This document shows, piece after piece, positions 51,493 through 60,901 of a stretch of DNA of 64,000 nucleotides. The notes beneath the pieces were generated by a model. The model was given only the letters and a program-made list of their open reading frames with translations, was not told the DNA's origin and did not search any database. The DNA is from Haliscomenobacter sp033763495 (GTDB taxonomy: Bacteria > Bacteroidota > Bacteroidia > Chitinophagales > Saprospiraceae). The DNA lies in NCBI RefSeq assembly GCF_033763495.1, contig NZ_JANRKL010000072.1, forward strand, positions 1 to 64,000, read 5' to 3'. Numbering within the stretch: the stretch's first letter is position 1; every line of letters starts with the position of its first letter. The position numbers were made by a program, and so were the translations under genes.

Positions 51493-52851
51493 ATGCAAAA
51501 TTTCGCCTCAAATTCCTTTCCCCTGCTCCTTTTGATCCTGCTCAGTTCCCTGGCCTGTAGCAAACCCGAATCCGACGTAAAACCCGACAATTTAGGAACC
51601 ATCGAGAAAAACCTCAAAATTGAGCTCAACGCCACCTTACACCCACTCAGCACCACCGACCCCAATCTTCCTGTAAATGACCTGGCCTTTTTGGGGAATC
51701 TAGGCAATGCCAAAATTGTCGGGATGGGCGAGGCCACCCACGGTACCCAGGAGTTTTTCCAAATGAAACACCGCATTTTTAAATACCTGGTTGAAAAGCA
51801 GGGCTTTCGCTACCTGGCTTTTGAATACGATTTGGGCGGCTGTATGGCCCTGAATGAACTGATCCAAAGTGGGCAAGGCGACATCAAAGCATGGATGTCG
51901 CAGCAAATGTACTTTTGGACCTGGCGCACGACGGAAGTGCTAGAGCTTTTTTTGTGGATGCAAGATTACAACCGCAACAAACCCGACTCCGAAAAAGTCC
52001 ACCTGGTTGGAGTGGATTGCCAGTTCCCCAAGCAGGCTGTTCCCCAATTGGTCAATTTACTCAAGCCATACGACAACAGTTTCGCCACCGAGGTGAGCAG
52101 CAAACTGAATTCGATTGTCAAACATGAATTGTACAAGGGAGAAACTTTCGCTACCCTTCAACAAGCCCGCAATGGGGTTTTGCCGCAAATCAACGCGGTA
52201 GGCAGGGCACTCAATGAAAGAGCCGCTTCCATTTCCCAATTGACTTCCCCCGCTTATTACCAACAAATCATGCGGGTGTACGAGACCATCGTCCAAGCCG
52301 AAATTCTCCAATACAATCAGGTCTTTAACGCGGAGACTTTTTTCACTTTCCGGGAAAGATACATGGCCGAAAACCTGGATTGGGTTTTTAGCCAATACGG
52401 CAATGTTAAAGTGGCACTTTGGGCCCATAACGAACATGTTGCCAAAAACGAACAATTCCTGAATTTCAATACCAACTCATTAGGTGGCAACCTCAAAGCC
52501 AAATACGGATCGGCTTATCAAGTGATTGGATTCAGCATGGGGAGTGGGAATTTTAAAGCGTACAACGCCCTCAATAATCAATTGGAAACCATGAGGCTGG
52601 CGGCACCTATAACCAATTCCCTCAATTATCCGTTTACACAAGCAGATGAGCCACACTACGGGGTAATACTGGCCGATTTGCAAAAACGCACTTTTTGGAA
52701 TGGTCGCCTGAGTTCCAGCCGCCCCTTTTTGTCCATTGGGGCTGTCTTCAATGCCAATCTGGTTGACCATTACTATTACACCATACGTTTGGATCAGTTG
52801 TACGATGTGATTTTTCATTTTGACAACACCAATCCTTCTCGCTTATTCTAA
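51493..52851 (+). CDS. Erythromycin esterase-family lipoprotein
   Basis: 452 residues. The lipobox ends SSLAC (Cys17-19 region), so it is an envelope lipoprotein. Family motifs are VGMGEATHGTQEFFQMKHR (with the catalytic-type His and Glu), FRYLAFEYDLGG, TFRERYMAENLDWV and VALWAHNEHVAKNE. The EreA-like superfamily also contains succinoglycan-biosynthesis-type and other hydrolases, and most environmental members are not resistance enzymes. Its native ester substrate is unknown. Confidence 0.88.
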   Translation: MQNFASNSFPLLLLILLSSLACSKPESDVKPDNLGTIEKNLKIELNATLHPLSTTDPNLPVNDLAFLGNLGNAKIVGMGEATHGTQEFFQMKHRIFKYLVEKQGFRYLAFEYDLGGCMALNELIQSGQGDIKAWMSQQMYFWTWRTTEVLELFLWMQDYNRNKPDSEKVHLVGVDCQFPKQAVPQLVNLLKPYDNSFATEVSSKLNSIVKHELYKGETFATLQQARNGVLPQINAVGRALNERAASISQLTSPAYYQQIMRVYETIVQAEILQYNQVFNAETFFTFRERYMAENLDWVFSQYGNVKVALWAHNEHVAKNEQFLNFNTNSLGGNLKAKYGSAYQVIGFSMGSGNFKAYNALNNQLETMRLAAPITNSLNYPFTQADEPHYGVILADLQKRTFWNGRLSSSRPFLSIGAVFNANLVDHYYYTIRLDQLYDVIFHFDNTNPSRLF

Positions 52852-52977
52852 ACCAGACCAACCCCAAACCGTCGACCATTCCAGGCCAAATTTCCATTGC
52901 ATCAGCGGGTGAGTAGAATCATCAGGTAGCCTTATTCTTTTTTGCATAAATTGTGGAAGTTTTAAAACATAGAAATC

Positions 52978-55305
52978 ATGTATAAACTCTGCACTACACT
53001 CATCCTGCTTTTGGGCACCATCGGCATTTTTGCCCAACAAAAATGGACCGAGGCCTCCAAGGGAAGTTTCAATCTGGTCCAAAACCAGGGCGGCCAGACC
53101 ATCGCTTATTCCCCCAATTCCGGCGTAAAAATTTTGACCGTGGCGGGTTTGGCCTTCAAAGACCTGAACAAAAACGGACAGCTCGATCCTTACGAAGACT
53201 GGCGTCTGCCCGCCGATGTACGCGCCAAAGACCTGGCGTCCAAAATGAGCATCGAACAAATTGCGGGTTTGATGCTGTACAGCCGCCACCAATCCATTCC
53301 AGCGCGCGCAACTGGTTATTTTGCTGGTCTTTACAAAGGAAAACCGTTCCCTGAAAGTGGGGCCAAACCCGAAGACCTGAGCGACCAACAAATCGATTTT
53401 TTGACCAAAGATAACCTGCGTCACGTCCTGCTCACCACGGTGCAATCTCCTGAAATTGCCGCCAAGTGGAACAACAATATGCAGGCCCTGGTGGAAGGAA
53501 CGGGCCTGGGTATTCCGGCCAACAACAGTTCCGACCCTCGCCATGGCACCGTAGCCAACGCCGAATTCAACGCTGCAGCAGGTGGCGCCATTTCCATGTG
53601 GCCGGGTTCACTGGGCATGGCCGCAACTTTTGATCCGGCATTGGTAGAAAAATTTGGCCGCATTGCTGCTGCGGAGTACCGCGCCTTGGGTATTGCTACG
53701 GCCTTGTCGCCACAAGTTGACATTGCCACCGACCCCCGCTGGAACCGTTTCAGTGGCACCTTTGGGGAAGATCCATTTCTCGCCGCGGTGATGGCCCAGG
53801 CCTATTGCGATGGCTTCCAAACCTCTACTGGCGCCCAGGAAATCGCCAATGGTTGGGGTTATGGCAGCGTCAATGCCATGGTGAAGCACTGGCCCGGTGG
53901 TGGCTCAGGTGAAGCGGGGCGTGATGCCCACTTCGGCATGGGGAAGTTTGCGGTGTACCCCGGCAAACAGTTCCAGACGCATTTTATCCCCTTCATCAAT
54001 GGAGCCTTCAAATTGAAAGGCAAAACAATGATGGCCTCGGCGGTCATGCCCTATTACACCATTTCCTGGAATCAGGACACCAAGAACAAGGAGAACGTAG
54101 GCAACAGCTACAACAAATACATCATCACCGACCTGATGCGCACCAAGTACAAATACGACGGCGTAGCTTGCACCGACTGGGGGATCACCGGGGATGAAAC
54201 CGTACTGGACAATTTTACCGCAGGCAAACCCTGGGGTGTAGAAAAACTCAGCATCGCCGAGCGCCATTACAAGGTATTGATGGCAGGAGTAGATCAGTTT
54301 GGGGGCAACAACGAAGCCAAACCCATCATCGAAGCCTATGCCATGGGCTGCAAAGAGCACGGTGAGGCTTGGATGCGCGCACGCATGGAACAATCTGCGG
54401 TACGTTTGTTGAAAAACATCTTCCGGGTAGGTTTATTCGAAAACCCTTACCTGGACGTAGAAACGACCAAACAAACGGTGGGTAAGCCCGAGTTTATGGC
54501 GGCAGGCTATGAGGCCCAATTGAAGTCAATGGTTTTGTTGAAAAACCAAAAACAGACCTTGCCCCTCAAAACAGGCATCAAGGTGTATGTGCCCAAAAAA
54601 TTCACCCCGGCTGGTCGCAACTTCCTGGGTGAAACGACCCCGGAAAGAATGGATTACCCGGTCAACATCAACATCGTGAAAAAGTACTTCACGGTAACCG
54701 ACAACCCTGATGAAGCCGATGTAGCGATAGCCTTCATCAGCAGCCCCAACACAGGCAACGGCTACCAGGCCGATGATGTCAAAAAAGGCGGCAATGGGTA
54801 CTTCCCGATCAGCCTGCAATACGGCGAATACAAAGCGACCGAAGCCCGTGCAGTAAGTATTGCAGGCGGCGACCCACTGGAAAATTTCGCCAACCGCACC
54901 TACAAAGACAAATCGGTCAAAGCCTCAAACATTAGCGACTTGGCGATGGTAACCGAGACCTATGAAAAAATGAAAGGCAAACCCGTCATAGTTTCTATAA
55001 ACGTAGACAATCCGATGGTTTTCAGCGAATTTGAAAGCAAAGCCAACGCGATTCTGGTCAATTTCCGCGTCCAGGATCAAGCCATTCTCGACATCCTGAC
55101 GGGCAAAGCCGAACCTTCCGGCCTGCTGCCCATGCAGATGCCAGCGAGTATGAGCGTAGTGGAAAAACAGGCGGAAGATGCTCCTCACGATATGGTATGC
55201 CACAAGGATGCCGCCGGGCATGTGTACACCTTTGGTTTTGGGATGAACTGGAAAGGGGTCATTCAGGATGCGCGTACGGCGAAGTATGTATCGAAGAAGA
55301 AGTAA
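52978..55305 (+). CDS. Beta-glucosidase-type glycoside hydrolase family 3
   Basis: 775 residues with a signal peptide (MYKLCTTLILLLGTIGIFAQ). An EF-hand-like calcium loop (LNKNGQLDPYED) sits near residue 65. The GH3 TIM barrel follows with NNSSDPRHGTVANAEF, SPQVDIATDPRWNRFSGTFG and VKHWPGGGSGEAGRDAHFG. The nucleophile Asp400 lies in GVACTDWGITGDE. A C-terminal alpha/beta sandwich is present, but there is no T9SS tail. It splits beta-linked glucose or related sugars from oligosaccharides in the periplasm, a natural partner for the GH9. Confidence 0.93.
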   Translation: MYKLCTTLILLLGTIGIFAQQKWTEASKGSFNLVQNQGGQTIAYSPNSGVKILTVAGLAFKDLNKNGQLDPYEDWRLPADVRAKDLASKMSIEQIAGLMLYSRHQSIPARATGYFAGLYKGKPFPESGAKPEDLSDQQIDFLTKDNLRHVLLTTVQSPEIAAKWNNNMQALVEGTGLGIPANNSSDPRHGTVANAEFNAAAGGAISMWPGSLGMAATFDPALVEKFGRIAAAEYRALGIATALSPQVDIATDPRWNRFSGTFGEDPFLAAVMAQAYCDGFQTSTGAQEIANGWGYGSVNAMVKHWPGGGSGEAGRDAHFGMGKFAVYPGKQFQTHFIPFINGAFKLKGKTMMASAVMPYYTISWNQDTKNKENVGNSYNKYIITDLMRTKYKYDGVACTDWGITGDETVLDNFTAGKPWGVEKLSIAERHYKVLMAGVDQFGGNNEAKPIIEAYAMGCKEHGEAWMRARMEQSAVRLLKNIFRVGLFENPYLDVETTKQTVGKPEFMAAGYEAQLKSMVLLKNQKQTLPLKTGIKVYVPKKFTPAGRNFLGETTPERMDYPVNINIVKKYFTVTDNPDEADVAIAFISSPNTGNGYQADDVKKGGNGYFPISLQYGEYKATEARAVSIAGGDPLENFANRTYKDKSVKASNISDLAMVTETYEKMKGKPVIVSINVDNPMVFSEFESKANAILVNFRVQDQAILDILTGKAEPSGLLPMQMPASMSVVEKQAEDAPHDMVCHKDAAGHVYTFGFGMNWKGVIQDARTAKYVSKKK

Positions 55306-55310
55306 TTTTC

Positions 55311-55407
55311 TAAGGTGATTCCTTAAGTGCCTTAGGTTTCTCAGGTGGTGAAAAAAAAACATCTTTTTCACCACCTAAGAAACCAAAGGCACCAAAGAGG
55401 CACCTAA
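55311..55407. repeat. Palindromic repeat (ggtgcctttggtttctaag stem), copy 2
   Basis: The left arm taaggtgattccttaagtgc, cttaggtttctcaggtggtg pairs with the right arm caccacctaagaaaccaaag, gcaccaaagaggcacctaa around an A-rich/T-rich turn. Same words as 16119-16207. No other feature in 55306-55604. Confidence 0.8.
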
Positions 55408-55604
55408 GTTATCTCCCCATTTGCCGCCCTCCTTACATTTTTTTCCCACCACCTCAGCGGGGCAAGTCGCCTTTTACACGTCTTTCCATCCAAGCCATCG
55501 ATTAAAACAAGGCATCATTCTAGCCAATGTGGTAAAGAATCTATTCTCCTGGGGCTTGTCTTGTCGATAGCTTAACTTTAGGTCGCAAATACCAAACAAA
55601 AAAC

Positions 55605-58037
55605 ATGAAGCATCCATTGACTAAAGTGATATTGGCAGCTCTTTTTATCCTGGCCCTCCTCCAACAAGGTTTTGGCCAAAACAGCAAACAGGCCAACCTC
55701 AAGGGCAAAATCATTGAAGCCCAAAGCAAAGCCCCACTCGCTTACGCTGCCATCCGCATCTTGAAAAACAGCGATAGTACCCTGGTCTCCGGGGGCATCA
55801 GCGACGAAAAGGGCCTGTTTTCGCTCGAAGCGCCCTACGGCGACTACCACGCGGTGGTGGAGTTTTTGGGTTACCAGCCCATCAAAATCCCCAGCTTTAG
55901 CCTGAGTGCGGGTAAAAACAGCCTGGACCTGGGCACCATCAGCCTCAGCGCCTCGGCCCAGAACCTGCAAGAAGTAGTGGTGCAGGGCGAAAAAAGCAGC
56001 ATGGAACTGGCCCTCGACAAAAAAATCTTCAACGTCGGCAAAGACCTGGCCAATGCGGGGGGTACAGCCTCCGACATCCTCAGCAACATCCCCTCCGTAT
56101 CGGTGGATGGGGAAGGCAATGTCAAATTGCGCGGCAGCGACAACGTGCGCATCCTCATCGATGGCAAACCTTCCGGGCTGGTCAGTTTTAAAGGCGGCGC
56201 GGGTTTGCAGCAGCTGCAAGGTAGCCTGGTCGACAAAGTGGAGGTGATCACCAATCCCTCGGCGCGCTACGAAGCCGAAGGTATGTCGGGCATCATCAAC
56301 ATCGTGCTCAAAAAAGACCGCCGCCAGGGTTTCAACGGCTCTTTTGACCTCATCGCGGGCAATCCCGACAACTTCGGTGCGGGTGCCAATGTCAATTACC
56401 GCAAGGACAAAATCAACTTTTTTCTCAACTACGCCCTGGCCTACCGCCTGCAACCGGGTCGCGGTGAGACCTACCAGGAAGTATACGATGGTGCCACTAC
56501 CCGTATTCTGGAACAGACCAGCAAGGGCCGCATGCGCGCGGCCAACAACAGCATCAATGGTGGTTTGGATTACTATTTTGACGACAAAAACATTTTCACC
56601 GCCTCCTACCTCTGGCGCCGCAGCGATGCTCGCCGCATCAACGACAACCAGTACAAGGACTACATCAATAGCCTGAGCAACCGCTTCAGCGTCACCGACC
56701 GGCAGCAGGATGAAACCGAAGACGAACCCAATTCTGAATACGCGCTGAGTTACAAACGCAGTTTTGAAAAAAAAGGCCACGAACTGCTCATCGACGCCCG
56801 CTACCTCGACTATTGGGAGCATTCCGACCAAACTTTCACCCAACGCACCGTTTTTGACGATGGCATCATCAACAAAGTGGCCAGCCTCACCCAAAAATCG
56901 CTCAATGATGAAACCGAAAAACAATGGCTTTTTTCGGCGGATTACGTGCAACCCTTCGGCAAAGAAGGCAAATACGAACTGGGCGTCCGCAGCAGTTTCC
57001 GCGACATGAGCAACGACTTTTTTGTCACCGAGCAAGACAGCACTGGCCGTTTCCAGCCTCTGGACAGCCTGAACAACAACTTCCTCTACGACGAAAACAT
57101 CAACGCGGCCTACGCCATCATTGGCAACAAGATCAAACGTTTTTCCTACCAATTCGGCCTTCGCGCCGAACACACCGACATCAAAACCACCCTGGCCCAA
57201 ACCAATGAATCCAACCCCAGAAATTACGCCAACCTCTTTCCCAGCGCCCACTTCACCTACAAACTGGCCAAGGAAAACTCCCTACAAATCAGCTACAGCC
57301 GCCGCGTTCGCCGCCCTCGCTACAACGACCTGAGCCCCTTTGTGACCTATAGCGACAACCGCAACTTTTTCAGTGGCAACCCCGATTTGAATCCTGAATT
57401 CACCGATGCCTACGATTTGGGCCACGTCAAGTTTTTTGAAAAAGGCTCCTTTGCCTCCTCTTTGTACTACCGCTACACCACGGGTAAAATTGATCGCATC
57501 CGGCGGGTAAACAGCGATGGTTTTGCCGCTACCCGTCCGGAAAACCTGCTGGATGAGCACTCCTTTGGGGCGGAATTCACTAGTTCGTTTACCCTGAAGA
57601 AGTGGTGGAAACTGGACTTCAACGTCAACTTCTTCCGCGCCATCACCGATGGTTCCAACATCCAGGAGGACTATCAGAGTGATACCTACGCCTGGTTTGC
57701 GCGCCAAACATCGCGTTTTTCACTGCCCAAAAAGACGGACATCCAAATTCGGGCCAGCTACGAAGCGCCACGCCAAACGCCCCAAGGCGAGGTCAAATCC
57801 CTTTTTTTCACCGACCTTTCCATGAGCCGCGACCTTTTCAAAGGCAAGGGCAAACTCATCCTCAATGTGCTGGATGTGTTCAACAGTCGCCGTTTCCGCA
57901 GCATCACCCGGGGCGAGAATTTTTATACCGAAAACAATAGTCAAATGCGCCTGCGGCAGATCAATTTGACCCTGAATTACCGCCTGAATCAGGCGCAACA
58001 AATGACCCGACGCCGAATCGGCGGCGAAGAGGAATAA
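55605..58037 (+). CDS. TonB-dependent receptor-like outer-membrane beta-barrel protein
   Basis: 810 residues with a signal peptide (MKHPLTKVILAALFILALLQ). A carboxypeptidase-regulatory-like domain comes next (LKGKIIEAQSKAPLAYAAIR). Then a plug (ASDILSNIPSVSVDGEGNVK, LRGSDNVRILIDGKPSGLVS) and a large barrel (NYALAYRLQPGRGETY; SYSRRVRRPRYNDLSPF). It belongs to the OMP_b-brl_3 group rather than SusC, as no SusD follows. Substrate unknown; it could import a siderophore, peptide or glycan fragment. Confidence 0.9.
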   Translation: MKHPLTKVILAALFILALLQQGFGQNSKQANLKGKIIEAQSKAPLAYAAIRILKNSDSTLVSGGISDEKGLFSLEAPYGDYHAVVEFLGYQPIKIPSFSLSAGKNSLDLGTISLSASAQNLQEVVVQGEKSSMELALDKKIFNVGKDLANAGGTASDILSNIPSVSVDGEGNVKLRGSDNVRILIDGKPSGLVSFKGGAGLQQLQGSLVDKVEVITNPSARYEAEGMSGIINIVLKKDRRQGFNGSFDLIAGNPDNFGAGANVNYRKDKINFFLNYALAYRLQPGRGETYQEVYDGATTRILEQTSKGRMRAANNSINGGLDYYFDDKNIFTASYLWRRSDARRINDNQYKDYINSLSNRFSVTDRQQDETEDEPNSEYALSYKRSFEKKGHELLIDARYLDYWEHSDQTFTQRTVFDDGIINKVASLTQKSLNDETEKQWLFSADYVQPFGKEGKYELGVRSSFRDMSNDFFVTEQDSTGRFQPLDSLNNNFLYDENINAAYAIIGNKIKRFSYQFGLRAEHTDIKTTLAQTNESNPRNYANLFPSAHFTYKLAKENSLQISYSRRVRRPRYNDLSPFVTYSDNRNFFSGNPDLNPEFTDAYDLGHVKFFEKGSFASSLYYRYTTGKIDRIRRVNSDGFAATRPENLLDEHSFGAEFTSSFTLKKWWKLDFNVNFFRAITDGSNIQEDYQSDTYAWFARQTSRFSLPKKTDIQIRASYEAPRQTPQGEVKSLFFTDLSMSRDLFKGKGKLILNVLDVFNSRRFRSITRGENFYTENNSQMRLRQINLTLNYRLNQAQQMTRRRIGGEEE

Positions 58038-58174
58038 GCGCCGTAGGGGCAATCCCTTGCGGTTGCCCCTCTGCTGGTTACCCCCCCACCCCTGCCGAAG
58101 GCTGCCCCAGCACAAATCCCCCCAAAACAATCCCCCATCAAAAACGTTTCACCCAGGCACCAAAGCGACAATAA

Positions 58175-58310
58175 TAGCAACGCTGATGACACGGATGAAA
58201 CGGATTTACACGGATTTTGATCCCGCCTTCGGCGTGATAGATAAGACAGCCACGAATTATTTTACGCCGACGGCCATTATGCGCTTCGCGCTTTAACGCC
58301 TTCGGCGTAG
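58175..58310. repeat. Half of a word-stem repeat
   Basis: gatgacacggatgaaacgga, tttacacggatttt resembles one arm of the neighbouring hairpin, followed by cgccttcggcg motifs, but no complementary arm is found. Probably a decayed copy. The 58038-58174 stretch is C-rich and shows no gene. Confidence 0.5.
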
Positions 58311-58469
58311 AGCGGCAGGATGGCAAAACGGATGGAACGGATGGAACGGATGGAACGGATGAGAACGGACTTTGACTCGCCTTCGGCTCGTCCTTATACG
58401 CCGCAGGCGGAATAAAAATCCGTTCTCATTCGTTCAATCCGTTCCATCCGTTTTACCATCCTGTCGCTT
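58311..58469. repeat. Palindromic repeat (atggaacgg stem)
   Basis: The left arm contains the 9-bp word atggaacgg in three tandem copies (58332-58360 region), flanked by gcaggatggcaaaacgg. The right arm 58419-58469 is the imperfect complement (ccgttctcattcgttcaatc, cgttccatccgttttaccat). The tandem count differs between arms. Inner pairing: gactcgccttcggctcgtc. Confidence 0.8.
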
Positions 58470-58503
58470 TTAGCAAAAAGAGGCGAAGCCTCAACAGAAC
58501 CAC

Positions 58504-59223
58504 ATGAAAACCCTCATCCTCTTCGACGTCGACGGCACCCTCATCTACTCCGAACGCAGAGACAGCCGCTGCTTTGCCCAAACCTACACCGACCTCTACC
58601 ACCGCCCCTTCCCCACCATCGACTGGAGCAAGTACCCCCACGTGAGCGACACCACCATTTTTGCCCACCTCATCCAGCAACATTTCCAGCGCCCCGTGAC
58701 CAGCACCGAGGTCGCCCACTTCAAACGCATCTACGGCGAACGCCTCCGCCAACAACGCCTGGAAAATCCCCATCACTTTTACGAAGTACCCGGTGCCGCC
58801 CGAGCCGTAACGCAACTCCTGGAACACCCAAATTACCTTGTCGCCGTGGCCACCGGCGGCTGGAAAGAATCGGCCGAAATCAAAATGCAGCACGTAGGCA
58901 TCCCCTCCGAACGCTTTTGGGTCAGCGGGGCCGATGATAAGTACACCCGCGAAGAAATCCTCCAGGAGGCCGTCCAGACGGTGCAAAACAGCCACTCGGC
59001 CCTCAAACGCATCGTGTACGTAGGCGACGCCGCCTGGGACGTACACACCACCCGCAACCTCGCCATGGACTTCGTTGGCATCCGCCACGGACAGGATCAC
59101 GATTTTTTATTGCATTTGGGCGCCACCCAGGTGCTCAGCGATTTTTTAAACTTCGACCTGTTTATCAAGGCAATAGAGGCCGCTACCCCACCCCTGCCCC
59201 CAAGCGACAGAGAAAATATTTAG
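58504..59223 (+). CDS. HAD-family hydrolase (phosphatase)
   Basis: 239 residues of the haloacid dehalogenase superfamily. Motif I is LILFDVDGTLIYS (Asp8 nucleophile, Asp10), motif II VAVATGGWKESAE, motif III Lys in KIQHVG-like context, and motif IV YVGDAAWDV. The helical cap between motifs I and II is the phosphoglycolate phosphatase type (C1). The substrate is a small phosphate ester of unknown identity. Confidence 0.9.
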   Translation: MKTLILFDVDGTLIYSERRDSRCFAQTYTDLYHRPFPTIDWSKYPHVSDTTIFAHLIQQHFQRPVTSTEVAHFKRIYGERLRQQRLENPHHFYEVPGAARAVTQLLEHPNYLVAVATGGWKESAEIKMQHVGIPSERFWVSGADDKYTREEILQEAVQTVQNSHSALKRIVYVGDAAWDVHTTRNLAMDFVGIRHGQDHDFLLHLGATQVLSDFLNFDLFIKAIEAATPPLPPSDRENI

Positions 59224-59337
59224 CATTTTTGAAAAAAAAGGAATCTTTTTCTTGGACAAACGGTTCATGTACCCGTATATTTGCAACGCTTTAGAAAAAA
59301 GGGCGTTTTGTTAAGCAAATCGTTTCTTCAAAAGCTT

Positions 59338-59414
59338 GATCTCGTAGCTCAGTCGGCTAGAGCATTTGACTTTTAATCAAAGGGTCCTGGGTTCGAATCC
59401 CAGCGGGATCACCA
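59338..59414 (+). tRNA. tRNA-Lys (anticodon TTT)
   Basis: 77 nt with encoded CCA. The acceptor GATCTCG/CGGGATC pairs with one G-T wobble. The D-arm GCTC...GAGC is regular. The anticodon arm TTTGA-CTTTTAA-TCAAA gives anticodon TTT (Lys), and the T-arm CTGGG-TTCGAAT-CCCAG is regular. Confidence 0.97.
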
Positions 59415-59471
59415 CTTAAAAAAAGCCATAATCAGACGGTAACGTTTGATTGTGGCTTTTTTGTTTTTGGG
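59398..59471 (+). repeat. Direct repeat copy 1 (tRNA 3' end plus terminator; attL-like)
   Basis: 74 bp from the tRNA T-arm to past the tRNA terminator. The second copy at 60902-60975 has the same length and differs at three positions only (cacca/cacaa and tcag/ttgg). Duplication of a tRNA 3' end around a segment is the usual mark of site-specific integration. Confidence 0.85.
59419..59466 (+). terminator. Terminator of tRNA-Lys
   Basis: AAAAAAGCCATAATCAGACG pairs with CGTTTGATTGTGGCTTTTTT around GTAA, with two G-T pairs, followed by G and five T. Duplicated with the repeat at 60922-60970. Confidence 0.9.
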
Positions 59472-59615
59472 CTCCATCCAACTCAAATCCCAATTTTATT
59501 TTTCAACAAAAATGTTGATCATTTCAAAATAATCAATAATTTAGAGGATTAAAACCAGCAAAAGCAATATTTATACCCTTTTTGCCCTTGAAGCCAACCT
59601 TAAAAAGAAAAAGCC

Positions 59616-60677
59616 ATGGAAATTATGCAGCTCGAATACAAAAACTGGCTCTCCGATCTAAAATCCAGGATAAGGTCCGTGCAGGCCAAAGCAGCAGTAG
59701 CAGCAAATACTGCGCTGATTGCTTTTTATTGGGAGTTGGGCAAAATGATAGCTGAAAAAGAACATACCTGGGGTGACAAATTGATTGAGCAGTTGGCCAA
59801 AGACCTGAAAGAAGAGTTTCCCGACATGAAAGGTTTTTCAAGGAGCAACCTTTCCTATGCCAAACAATTTTACAAGTTTTATCAAACGCCAATTGTCCAA
59901 CAGGCTGTTGGACAATTGCAATCTCCAGAGAACCAATTTATTGAATCACCACAACAACTGGCTACAAAAATCCCCTGGGGCCATAATATTTTGATTTTTA
60001 GCAAGTCAAAAGATATTCAAGAAGCGCATTTTTACATTAGGGGAACCCTCGAAAACGGCTGGAGTAGGGATATCCTAGCCCTTCAATTGAAATCACAGCT
60101 ATACGCAAGACAAGGCAAGGCCATCAGTAATTTCAGGGAAACCTTACCGGACCCACTATCAGATTTAGCGCAACAAACGTTGAAGGACCCCTATATTTTT
60201 GATTTTTTGACCATGACCAAGCCCTATCACGAAAAGGACATCGAAAGGCAGTTGGTCACGCACATCACAAAGTTCTTATTGGAATTGGGTAAAGGTTTTG
60301 CATTTGTAGGGCAGCAATACCATTTGCTGGTGGGGGAAACCGATTATTACATCGATTTGTTGTTCTACCATATCAAACTGAAGTGTTATGTGGTAATTGA
60401 GCTAAAAAACACCAAGTTTATTCCAGAATATGCCGGCAAACTCAATTTTTACCTGTCGGCTGTAGACAGTTTGGTGAAATCTGAAGCCGACCAGCCCACC
60501 ATCGGAATTTTGTTGTGCAGAGACAAAAATAATTTCGAAACCGAGTTTGCCCTACGCGACATCAATAAACCAATGGGGGTTAGCGAGTTTCAACTGACTG
60601 AAATTTTGCCAGATGAATTAAAATCCAGTTTGCCCAGCATTGAAGAAATTGAAAACGAACTCAAAAAATTGACCTAA
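59616..60677 (+). CDS. YhcG/DUF1016 family PD-(D/E)XK nuclease
   Basis: 353 residues; the start could also be the ATG four codons later. The N-terminal DUF1016 domain (FYWELGKMIAEKEHTWGDKL ... FSRSNLSYAKQFYKFY) binds nucleic acid or partners. The C-terminal PD-(D/E)XK nuclease has DYYIDLLFYH and CYVVIELKNTKF, giving the D...ExK set, followed by PEYAGKLNFYLSAVD. YhcG-like proteins are linked to restriction loci and mobile DNA. It is the only gene between the two tRNA-end repeats, so it is the cargo of this small island. A perfect 29-bp palindrome lies inside it. Confidence 0.92.
   Translation: MEIMQLEYKNWLSDLKSRIRSVQAKAAVAANTALIAFYWELGKMIAEKEHTWGDKLIEQLAKDLKEEFPDMKGFSRSNLSYAKQFYKFYQTPIVQQAVGQLQSPENQFIESPQQLATKIPWGHNILIFSKSKDIQEAHFYIRGTLENGWSRDILALQLKSQLYARQGKAISNFRETLPDPLSDLAQQTLKDPYIFDFLTMTKPYHEKDIERQLVTHITKFLLELGKGFAFVGQQYHLLVGETDYYIDLLFYHIKLKCYVVIELKNTKFIPEYAGKLNFYLSAVDSLVKSEADQPTIGILLCRDKNNFETEFALRDINKPMGVSEFQLTEILPDELKSSLPSIEEIENELKKLT
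59890..59918. repeat. Perfect 29-bp palindrome inside the DUF1016 gene
   Basis: CAATTGTCCAACAG (59890-59903), one G, and CTGTTGGACAATTG (59905-59918) are exact complements. It encodes the linker IVQQAVGQL between the two domains, before the conserved IPWGHN. Confidence 0.85.
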
Positions 60678-60901
60678 GACACATCAGATATAGTGAAAAT
60701 CGAATGCCATCAACCTAATTCCAGTTCGAACACCAACGCAGTGAGTATGCCTTAATGACAATAACCACTAGTAGGAATTACTGTGCAGTAAATTCACCTT
60801 AGTTCAAAAATCGCCCCTTCCCATTTTCTTAAATTCTTTTTATTTCCACCCTCCCACTCCCCCAACCCCCTGATTTCCAAGCCCCTACTTTCCTCACCCC
60901 T

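Noticed and set aside
51493..52851. Erythromycin esterase homologue as a macrolide resistance gene
   Set aside because: It is a chromosomal lipoprotein among glycan genes, and family membership alone does not show macrolide hydrolysis.
55578..57251. 557-codon open frame antisense to the TonB-dependent receptor
   Set aside because: Valine/alanine/phenylalanine-rich product mirroring the receptor codons, without recognisable motifs.
58320..58365. Tandem atggaacgg words as a possible CRISPR array
   Set aside because: The 9-bp units are contiguous, have no spacers, and pair with a complementary arm 60 bp away. No cas genes are in the window.
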